DNA of 6,206 nucleotides from SXRF01 sp039808985 (lineage in GTDB: Bacteria > Pseudomonadota > Alphaproteobacteria > Rickettsiales > SXRF01): the NCBI GenBank assembly GCA_039808985.1, contig JBDHUC010000053.1:1-6206 (forward strand), written 5' to 3'. Position numbers and translations under genes: made by a program. Under the pieces are notes generated by a model. The model was not told the DNA's origin. It made no database searches and worked only from the letters and a program-made list of their open reading frames with translations. This document shows, in pieces, positions 1 to 5,953 of this stretch; position 1 is the stretch's first letter; every line of letters starts with the position of its first letter.

Positions 1-3000
1 TAGCGTAGGATACTGTGTCGCTGCCAGCCCCGCCATCCATTACGTCAATCCCGGCGCCACCAATCAGCGTATCATCCCCAACTCCGCCATTTAAAGTGTC
101 ATTCCCAGAACCACCATCGAGTGTATCGTTTCCCTCAAAACCATAAATTGTATCATTCCCGTTACCTCCATAAATCGTATCGCTTATATCTTCTTTAAAA
201 TTTCCGAATCCATAGATTGTATCATTCCCGGAAGTTGAACTATTGAGCAGGTACCTTGCCTGTAATTCAGTTTTATTCCAGGTCACTCCATCGCTGAAAA
301 TAATAGTTTCAACCCCTGCTCCATATGGCCCAAACTCACCTTTGAGGATAACAGAATCAGAAATTCCGCTAAAAGTTAATATTGCACTATAAATATCCGC
401 AGCATTACGGCTAACAATAACATTGGAAGAGGTAAGGGCAGTGCCTGTAAAACTTAAAGTTTCACTGCCACTAAATCCCGCATCTTCTATGGTATCGGCA
501 CCATCGCCCTGGTTATGTATATAAATATCATCACCCATCAGGCCGTTCATGTAATCATCGCCTGTACCGCCGGTGATAACATCATTGACAGCATGATTTA
601 TATTGCTACCAAAGCCATAGATTGTGTCATTACCTGCAGTATAGATGGTGGCCAGATATTTTTTCTGCAGGTCATCCTTGGTCCAAGTCACGCCATCACT
701 GAAAGTAATATTTTCAACACCAGCACCATATGGTCCAAATTGGTTATCGAGAATGATCTTGTCAGTAATGCCAGCAAAGCTTAATGTTGCTGAATAAAGG
801 TCAGCAGAACGGGTAACTGTTACATTAGTTGAAGTAAGGGGTGCCCCTATTAATTTCAGTGTATCAGTGCCAGCAAAACTACCTTCCCTGATAGTATCAA
901 TCCCATCACCAAGATTATGTATGTAAGTGGTGTTGCCGGTGTCATTTAACTGGCCATCATTAGCCAGTATATCATTGCCTTTGCCGCCAATTATAGTATC
1001 TGTGCCGCTTAAACCATTGATATAGTCATCGCCATCACCACCGTTTATAGTGTCATCGGAAAATAAATAGCCGTAGATAGTGTCATTGCCAGCGGTTGAA
1101 GAAATATCAAGCATATGCTGTTTGATGTAGTCGGATGTCCACTCCGTACCATCAGCGAAATCAACGAATTCTATGCGATCCGTATCCATGTCAAATGCTG
1201 ACATCAGGAAGAATTGGTTTTTAATGGTAACGCTGCTGCCATCTTCCAGAGTGAATGTCAGATCATCACGGTGCCCATAATCTGCTCCGCGTGACCATTG
1301 TATTGTGGCTGGATCTACGCCATCAAGAAATTGTAGTGTATCGTTATCACCACTGTATAAGTTAGCCCTTCCATCTTGAATTATATCGTGGCCAAATCCT
1401 AGACCCATATTATAGAGGTCGCCATCTTCACCACCTGAATAGTAATCATCTCCTGCACTGCCACTAAATACATCCGTGCGTGCAAATCCGTATATGGTAT
1501 CGTTACCTGTAGTTTCTGCGGAATTAATTACCATATCCATAACTCGGTCCCAGGATACATTTGTTCCATCGTCAAATGAAAATCCTTCAATACGGCTAAC
1601 CCACTGTGTTCCTTGCACACCGGTATATAATGCGTAAAATTGCTCTTTGATTGTTACTTGATCACTGGTTCCATTTATTTTAATGACCAAATCTTTTGAT
1701 TCTCCCTGACGAGTGAAGCTCACCATGTCAAGGGTAATGACTGGCTTGAACTGCAATATATCTGGTGTATCGACTCCGATATATCCGATATTGTCATAAA
1801 CAATATCCTGCCCATCACCAATGCCAAATGAATATATATCTCCTTCACCGCCTCCATTTAGCTGATCATTTCCCTTTCCACCATCAAGGAAATCTATCGT
1901 ATCAGTACCGTTTATTATATCATCACCATCTGTATGGACGGATACTGCATTTGCGATGTCTATCTTGTCCCATACTTCCCCATCGGAAAAAATAATTTCC
2001 TGTACGCCATGGTCGGGATCTAATCCGCTAAAGCCGAAACCTGAGCGCTGTCCAGAAAACTGGCCGACAATACGCAGGTCATTTGCAGTTCCGATCTGTG
2101 TTATAATAAGGTCCAGCCCATCGCGCACCATACTGACCTGTGATGAATTAAGCTGCGCGAAGCGTAATGTGTCCGGACTGCCATTCAGCGCGGCTTCAAC
2201 GTCATCAATTACATCGTGTCCGAAATTATTGCCAACGACATAAGTATCAGGCCCAAGCCCACCTTTTGCTATCTGGTTGCCGACATCGAGATAGAATAAA
2301 TCGGCATCGATTCCTCCTGACATAGTTCCGGATCCAGTACGAATCAGGTCCGTTGGTATGCCAAAAGCATCGGAAGCATCAATAAGAGTTGCCGCTAGTC
2401 CGACATTCTCATAAGCAGCAACGATATTCTGGAAAAGGAAACCATAGGATATTTCCAGCCCACTCGCTCCCCGGTCAAAATTATTCAGGAATACATCAAT
2501 AATTGGCTTCCAGTTTTTTAGGTAACTAACAGCCGCCGCTCCACCTGCCGGAGCTGCGCTGAAAATAGCCTGTATGGAAGGTGCTATCTGATGGTTGGTT
2601 GTTGCCTCGAAATAGTCGGTATCGGCGTTATAAACTATATCCGGAAAGAAAGATGCAAGTGGCCCCTGAATTGCAAGCTTTACCGCCACATCATTTAACA
2701 TGCTCCACATCTGCCCTATTATTCCTTGTGCAGCAGTAATCACCGCTGAGCCGCTGAGGTTGTTAACCCCTATTGGAAGTTGGGTTCCGATATAGCGCTC
2801 CAGGAATTGAATCTGTTCACCTTTAAAAACGGTCCATGAGCCTGTTGCCGGACTTTGCGCCATAATATTCTGGAAGGTTGGGCGCGCGATAGCAATCCCC
2901 TGAGCATTAAGCACTTGTGAGCCGCTGCCCAGCTTCCAGTAACTCCCTTGCGCATCTGTAACCTGATAGGCGAAATCATAAACTTTGGTTCCGGTTATTG

Positions 3001-5464
3001 TGGTTTGCGTCAGGATCGGCACGTCAACATGCGCCGTTGAACCTGGCGTTTCAGCCGGAACCGGAACCGCATTTCTCCATGCATTCAAGACCGGGGTTAA
3101 CGCATCGCGCATTGTGGGCAGATCCAACACCCCAAGATTAGGTAGGGCAGCCTGTACCGCCGACTTAAGTGCTGCGCTGTCGGTCATGGCAATACGCAAG
3201 CTGGTAAGAGTGCCAAATCCCTTAAGCTCGGGTAGGGCAGCCGATGCTGCATCCACTGTTTTATCGCCAAGCCATATAGTATCACGCTGGTTTGCGCGCA
3301 GGGCTACATCGCCTATTGTTCCTGTGGTTGCGTTGCTTCTTGTGAAGCTTGCGGTAGCGGTTACGATATTGCCGCCGATATTCTGGCTGGCCGCTGTGCC
3401 GGTCAGGCCTAAGGATGTTATGTTCTGTGATGCCAGGGTGAACAGTTCCCCGCTATCAGTTATTGCGTTTCCGTTTGTATCTTTCCACAATCTAAGGCTG
3501 GAGAATGCGCTATCGAGCGAGCTTATTTTCCCGTCATTATTACTGTCTAATGTTTTAAGCGCATTTAATCCTGTTGTTGTTGCGTTTCCAAACATTTCGT
3601 TGAGGCTGTCAATTTTTCCGTTAGCATTTAAATCACGCACGAGTATCGCATCATCCCCTCGCACCCATCCGGTCTGTTCACCAAATCCGTCAGCATCAAT
3701 GTCAAAATACGGCGATACGGAGCTGCGCGCCGCAAGCTCCAGCCCATCTCCATCCAGGTCAAGCACCAGCGGGTCGACCCCGACAAAATACGAAGTCCCG
3801 GTCATTACTTTCAAATAGTTGCCAAACAATGCCTCAAAAGTTTCATAAATCCTGGCCCCGTTTGGGGTATGGAAGAGCCTGTAGGCATCGAGGGACATTT
3901 CCCCGATCCTGATGCCTGCGGTTGCGGGGCCGCTTAGGACATTATTAAACCCCGCGACATAGGTATCGTTACCATTGCCCGGAGTTTTTATAACCAGCTC
4001 CCCAACTTCGTCTATAGCGTATTTTATCCCATAGAGGCCTTTAGCCCAAGGCGATTCCTGCCCGCGCCAGGTCACACCGCCATGCAGGGCGATGCTGTTA
4101 TAGGTCATAATGTCGGTAGTGTCAGCATCGGCTACAAGGTAATCCTTTCCCAGCTCAAAACTGTCAATCCCGCTGCCGCCATAAACAATACTGCCCTGCG
4201 GCGCGGCCTTAAGTATGTCGTTCCCGGCACCGAGATCGATTACCGGTTTGGAACCAAGCGCCGAGCCATGTACAGAAACAACGTCATTCCCAGCACCAGT
4301 ATTTATTTTTTGTACGCTGGTGTTTTGAAGTAAAACTATGTCCAGATTGTCTGAACGCGAGCTTGTATCAATGCGCTCAATATTGACTATCAAGTCAATT
4401 TCCTGGCTAGTTTTTGTACTGGCATTTGGATCAGGAAGTACAGATATTGCTGAGCGTTCAGATATTATAATATTTTCACCAGAAAATCCCAACAAACCTG
4501 TTCCATATTGCACAGTATCATTGCCAATTCCACCATCAAATATGTCATTATGGGCGCTACTTCTGAAACTATCATCACCCTTCCCACCAATTAAAACCAC
4601 ACCATTTTTAGCATAGGGGGCAAGTGTTGGATACAAATCCTCTAACTGCACATTGGCAGCATCCATATTATCATTACCATCAGTTCCATAAATAATCGGA
4701 CGTTCATCAGCAGTGAGGAATTTCGTAACACCAGAAGCCCAGAGGTCGTTTATTATTTGATTAACATCAGTGGTTAGTTTGATTAGGTCAAGACCTTTCC
4801 AACTATTCATTTTAATAAGGTCGTTGAAGTAAGCATTACCATCGTATGTTGTGCGAGTAACATCACCAGTGAAATTTATATTTACAGCTCTTCCAATATG
4901 TGATGGATCAATTCTAGGCTCTATAAGTGGATTAACCAACTTTGCCAAACCTCCACCATTAAAGTCAAAGTTTTCTTGAACATTTTTGTTCGGAATAATG
5001 CCAAAATTTTCAATAGTTCTGGTTCCATCTGCTTTCACTACAAAGCGAACATCATCTGCTATTTGAAAAGACTGAGTATTATAAATGTAAGCCCTTTCTG
5101 CGTAATCATCTTTACTATCCTGAAAATTATACTGCTGCATATTCCAGCCATAAAAATCATTTGGGCCAAAACCAAAAATTGCTGCAGTTTCTACTTTAGT
5201 ATAGTATGGCTTTGCCACTGTGTTAGGTGGTAATTTACTGCTGTCTGCTGTAAAAAAATCATTCACAATTTCAAACTGCCTACCAACAGCAAAACGCCCA
5301 CCACCAACCGTCATAAATTCTTGTTTATTAACGTTAACGGATGGAAGGTTTGCAGCAGGAATACTGTTTGGACGAATCAAACTATCGGAAATAAGGTTGT
5401 TTGGGGTAGTTTTCTGTCCATACAAATATAAATTTGTAATTTCTGCAGCTGTTGGTAATGTCAT
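1..5464 (-). CDS. Giant FrpC-like RTX exoprotein with self-processing module, partial (3' end off left edge)
   Basis: This is one open frame of 1821 codons from the ATG at 5464-5462 to the left edge, with no stop codon in any triplet. It is a calcium-binding RTX protein, by family exported in one step by a type I (ABC transporter/MFP/TolC) secretion system and folding outside the cell on calcium. The start is fixed by an in-frame TAG at 5479-5477, with an AGGA ribosome site 10 nt before the ATG. There is no Sec signal peptide. Domains in order: conserved N-terminal region (1-250), degenerate RTX motifs (256-435), segment shared with the upstream fragment (435-489), FrpC-type self-processing module behind Asp564-Pro565 (565-728), motif-poor region (730-1042), five calcium-binding-related modules (1043-1760), and RTX nonapeptides (1766 onward). 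It contains no cysteine at all, as is usual for type I substrates. The RTX carrier and processing module are clear. The host target or activity is unknown, and I see no recognisable toxin enzyme domain. It is the last visible gene of an apparent operon. Confidence 0.95.
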   Translation of the reverse strand, partial: MTLPTAAEITNLYLYGQKTTPNNLISDSLIRPNSIPAANLPSVNVNKQEFMTVGGGRFAVGRQFEIVNDFFTADSSKLPPNTVAKPYYTKVETAAIFGFGPNDFYGWNMQQYNFQDSKDDYAERAYIYNTQSFQIADDVRFVVKADGTRTIENFGIIPNKNVQENFDFNGGGLAKLVNPLIEPRIDPSHIGRAVNINFTGDVTRTTYDGNAYFNDLIKMNSWKGLDLIKLTTDVNQIINDLWASGVTKFLTADERPIIYGTDGNDNMDAANVQLEDLYPTLAPYAKNGVVLIGGKGDDSFRSSAHNDIFDGGIGNDTVQYGTGLLGFSGENIIISERSAISVLPDPNASTKTSQEIDLIVNIERIDTSSRSDNLDIVLLQNTSVQKINTGAGNDVVSVHGSALGSKPVIDLGAGNDILKAAPQGSIVYGGSGIDSFELGKDYLVADADTTDIMTYNSIALHGGVTWRGQESPWAKGLYGIKYAIDEVGELVIKTPGNGNDTYVAGFNNVLSGPATAGIRIGEMSLDAYRLFHTPNGARIYETFEALFGNYLKVMTGTSYFVGVDPLVLDLDGDGLELAARSSVSPYFDIDADGFGEQTGWVRGDDAILVRDLNANGKIDSLNEMFGNATTTGLNALKTLDSNNDGKISSLDSAFSSLRLWKDTNGNAITDSGELFTLASQNITSLGLTGTAASQNIGGNIVTATASFTRSNATTGTIGDVALRANQRDTIWLGDKTVDAASAALPELKGFGTLTSLRIAMTDSAALKSAVQAALPNLGVLDLPTMRDALTPVLNAWRNAVPVPAETPGSTAHVDVPILTQTTITGTKVYDFAYQVTDAQGSYWKLGSGSQVLNAQGIAIARPTFQNIMAQSPATGSWTVFKGEQIQFLERYIGTQLPIGVNNLSGSAVITAAQGIIGQMWSMLNDVAVKLAIQGPLASFFPDIVYNADTDYFEATTNHQIAPSIQAIFSAAPAGGAAAVSYLKNWKPIIDVFLNNFDRGASGLEISYGFLFQNIVAAYENVGLAATLIDASDAFGIPTDLIRTGSGTMSGGIDADLFYLDVGNQIAKGGLGPDTYVVGNNFGHDVIDDVEAALNGSPDTLRFAQLNSSQVSMVRDGLDLIITQIGTANDLRIVGQFSGQRSGFGFSGLDPDHGVQEIIFSDGEVWDKIDIANAVSVHTDGDDIINGTDTIDFLDGGKGNDQLNGGGEGDIYSFGIGDGQDIVYDNIGYIGVDTPDILQFKPVITLDMVSFTRQGESKDLVIKINGTSDQVTIKEQFYALYTGVQGTQWVSRIEGFSFDDGTNVSWDRVMDMVINSAETTGNDTIYGFARTDVFSGSAGDDYYSGGEDGDLYNMGLGFGHDIIQDGRANLYSGDNDTLQFLDGVDPATIQWSRGADYGHRDDLTFTLEDGSSVTIKNQFFLMSAFDMDTDRIEFVDFADGTEWTSDYIKQHMLDISSTAGNDTIYGYLFSDDTINGGDGDDYINGLSGTDTIIGGKGNDILANDGQLNDTGNTTYIHNLGDGIDTIREGSFAGTDTLKLIGAPLTSTNVTVTRSADLYSATLSFAGITDKIILDNQFGPYGAGVENITFSDGVTWTKDDLQKKYLATIYTAGNDTIYGFGSNINHAVNDVITGGTGDDYMNGLMGDDIYIHNQGDGADTIEDAGFSGSETLSFTGTALTSSNVIVSRNAADIYSAILTFSGISDSVILKGEFGPYGAGVETIIFSDGVTWNKTELQARYLLNSSTSGNDTIYGFGNFKEDISDTIYGGNGNDTIYGFEGNDTLDGGSGNDTLNGGVGDDTLIGGAGIDVMDGGAGSDTVSYA
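2..169 (-). repeat. Canonical RTX nonapeptide block at the left edge
   Basis: Residues 1766-1821 are six consecutive nonapeptides fitting GGxGxDxux: GGNGNDTIY, GFEGNDTLD, GGSGNDTLN, GGVGDDTLI, GGAGIDVMD and GGAGSDTVS. In the RTX family these form a calcium-filled beta-roll, usually close to the C-terminal type I secretion signal. The array continues or ends beyond the left edge, so the total number of repeats and the secretion signal cannot be seen. Confidence 0.95.
200..2341 (-). repeat. Five tandem haemolysin-type calcium-binding-related modules
   Basis: Each module has a DTxxF/L start, a dLxxxxxxxxdxVxIxxQF middle, and ends with an F-[SAD]-D-G-x-x-W motif. A short RTX stretch (GNDTIYG and relatives) then leads to the next module. 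The closing motifs begin at 1990 (FSDGEVW), 1576 (FDDGTNVSW), 1159 (FADGTEW), 703 (FSDGVTW) and 298 (FSDGVTW). The spacings are therefore 414, 417, 456 and 405 bp, or 138, 139, 152 and 135 residues. The third interval is longer because it holds an extra RTX stretch (TIIGGKGNDIL). The last two modules are the most alike and share FGPYGAGVE and FSDGVTW. The pattern matches the Pfam family for haemolysin-type calcium-binding-related domains. The repeat is in the protein; at DNA level it is only partly conserved. Confidence 0.8.
2342..3280 (-). other. Motif-poor linker region between processing module and RTX modules
   Basis: Residues 729-1042 contain no glycine-aspartate repeats. They include IWLGDKTVDAASAALPELKG, then LPTMRDALTPVLNAWRN, GSWTVFKGEQIQFLERYIGT, and an alanine-rich, probably helical stretch with WSMLNDVAVKLAIQGPL and SFFPDIVYNADTDYF. 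The pattern of a PELKGxG segment followed by a helical region with an LERYIG-like motif recurs in FrpC-like proteins after the processing module, by my recollection. Its role is unknown. It is moderately hydrophobic without a convincing transmembrane segment. Confidence 0.55.
3281..3772 (-). other. FrpC-type calcium-dependent self-processing module (residues 565-728)
   Basis: Residues 564 onward read D-P-LVLDLDGDGLEL, then YFDIDADGFGEQTGWV, RGDDAILVRDLNANGKID and NEMFGN. After these come LDSNNDGKISSLDSAF, LRLWKDTNGNAITDSGE and finally TRSNATTGTIGDVALRAN. This order matches the self-processing module of meningococcal FrpC as I remember it. There, calcium binding triggers cleavage of the Asp-Pro bond at the module's front edge, and the new C-terminal Asp can link to a lysine. 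The bond here is Asp564-Pro565. Three EF-hand-like loops are visible, at D611/N613/N615/D619, D640/N642/D644/D651 and D662/N664/N666/D670/E673. The length of about 164 residues is close to the 177 of FrpC. Cleavage is inferred from homology. Confidence 0.85.
3998..4164 (-). repeat. Direct repeat, left copy, inside the RTX gene (residues 435-489)
   Basis: This copy encodes SFELGKDYLVADADTTDIMT followed by YNSIALHGGVTWRGQESPWA and KGLYGIKYAIDEVGE. It lies 75 residues before the predicted Asp564-Pro565 cleavage site. Positions 4077-4164 are identical to 6119-6206. The conserved W and G pattern suggests a structured element and not a flexible linker. Its left boundary marks where the upstream copy switches to unrelated sequence. 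The right limit of the repeat is unknown because the other copy leaves the window. Confidence 0.95.
4160..4699 (-). other. First cluster of degenerate RTX calcium-binding motifs
   Basis: Residues 256-435 hold scattered GGxGxDxxx-type motifs, not a regular array. Examples are IIYGTDGNDNMD (from residue 257), LIGGKGDDSF (291), FDGGIGNDTVQYG, INTGAGNDVVSV (around 390-396), IDLGAGNDIL and VYGGSGIDSFELG. In the RTX family such motifs form calcium-bound parallel beta-rolls. The irregular spacing suggests short rolls separated by other structure. This part lies ahead of the predicted cleavage site, so it would belong to the released N-terminal piece. Confidence 0.7.
4700..5464 (-). other. Conserved N-terminal region of the RTX protein, function unknown
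   Basis: Residues 1-255 precede the first RTX motif. The segment begins MTLPTAAEITNLYLYGQ and has a tyrosine- and aromatic-rich stretch around residues 97-145, including FYGWNMQQYNF and AYIYNTQSFQIADDVRF. A VNINFTGD motif follows near residue 198. From memory, similar stretches occur in other large RTX proteins of proteobacteria, but I know of no assigned activity. It has no glycine-aspartate repeats and no hydrophobic signal. If the downstream module self-cleaves, this region would be released as part of an N-terminal fragment of 564 residues. It is more AT-rich than the middle of the gene. Confidence 0.6.
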
Positions 5465-5494
5465 ACTTTTAAAATCCTATAATTATAATATTTA
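5462..5494 (-). promoter_or_regulatory. Short intergenic gap with ribosome binding site for the RTX gene
   Basis: The 27 bp between the stop of the 153-residue gene and the RTX start are AT-rich and hold AGGA (plus positions 5475-5478), 10 nt before the ATG. The spacing is a little long but usable. An in-frame TAG at 5479-5477 excludes a longer N-terminus. The gap is too short for an independent terminator and promoter pair, which favours co-transcription with the gene before it. Confidence 0.6.
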
Positions 5495-5953
5495 CCAAGG
5501 TTTTACATTTTTACCACAATTGTCTATATAAAAAATAGATTTATCAGGATTAGTTCCATTATATATTTTATGATTCTTTCCATAATTTATTATAATTGTG
5601 TTAGAATAGCCTCCTTTAACTTTTGTCCAAAATGTTGGAGGACCGCTATCAGCTGATTCCAAAATATTCAAATGACAACAATTTGGATTTTGCTCTATAA
5701 AATCTTCAAAACTTTTATATATGGAAGATTGATTTTTCTTTTCTATAGGCTCTTTCCCAGTAAAATCAGTTACTGTTCCTATATAATCATTTGTAGATAG
5801 GAAATGATTAGAAATTAATATTTTAATCTTCTCCTCATCACTCAGCCAGCGCCCTTGCTCCCAGCAAAAGCCCGAATAGTTAAGCCCAGCCGGAACACCG
5901 CCAACTAGTAGAAATAGACTCAATATCCAGTGCTTCTTAATCCATTTTATCAT
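5492..5953 (-). CDS. Small membrane-anchored hypothetical protein with four cysteines
   Basis: The protein has 153 residues. A basic start (MIKWIKKHW) and one hydrophobic segment (about residues 9-24) suggest a signal anchor or uncleaved signal, placing the rest in the periplasm. There is no convincing lipobox. The soluble part has GRWLSDEEKIK (34-44), NPNCCHL (89-95), a Thr/Ile-rich strand TIIINYG (119-125), and the ending FYIDNCGKNVKPW. Cysteines are C30, C92, C93 and C146, so disulfides are possible. I recall loosely similar small proteins with an NPxCC motif and a C-terminal NCG motif, but no proven function. Its ATG overlaps the TGA of the preceding frame (ATGA), so translational coupling is likely, and the RTX gene starts 27 bp after it. 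A weak GAGG site lies 10 nt before the start. It is much more AT-rich than the middle of the RTX gene. It could be an accessory, immunity-like or surface partner of the RTX protein. It sits where frpD sits in frpDC, but I see no FrpD-like sequence and it is far shorter. Confidence 0.8.
   Translation of the reverse strand: MIKWIKKHWILSLFLLVGGVPAGLNYSGFCWEQGRWLSDEEKIKILISNHFLSTNDYIGTVTDFTGKEPIEKKNQSSIYKSFEDFIEQNPNCCHLNILESADSGPPTFWTKVKGGYSNTIIINYGKNHKIYNGTNPDKSIFYIDNCGKNVKPW

Noticed and set aside
1..240. Short regularly spaced repeats resembling a CRISPR array
   Set aside because: The periodicity is 27 bp and reflects degenerate RTX nonapeptide codons with no conserved repeat and spacer structure.
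2770..2979. Minus-strand frame of 69 codons
   Set aside because: It lies inside the RTX gene in another frame and has no motif; the RTX frame is uninterrupted across it.
5482..5510. TATAAT-like box (minus strand, 5487-5482) before the RTX start
   Set aside because: The position 17 bp upstream reads AAATGT, a poor -35 match, and the region is simply AT-rich. Gene spacing favours co-transcription.
515..5531. Many plus-strand open frames of 70-277 codons, including one at 2985-3818
   Set aside because: Almost all lie opposite the long minus-strand RTX frame, and the one at 5220-5531 extends only into the 3' end of the 153-residue gene. Their translations are low-complexity with no recognisable domains, as expected for shadows of a long coding frame.
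5492..5953. FrpD, the lipoprotein encoded before FrpC in Neisseria
   Set aside because: The position is similar, but the protein is too short, has no lipobox, and shows no sequence I recognise from FrpD.
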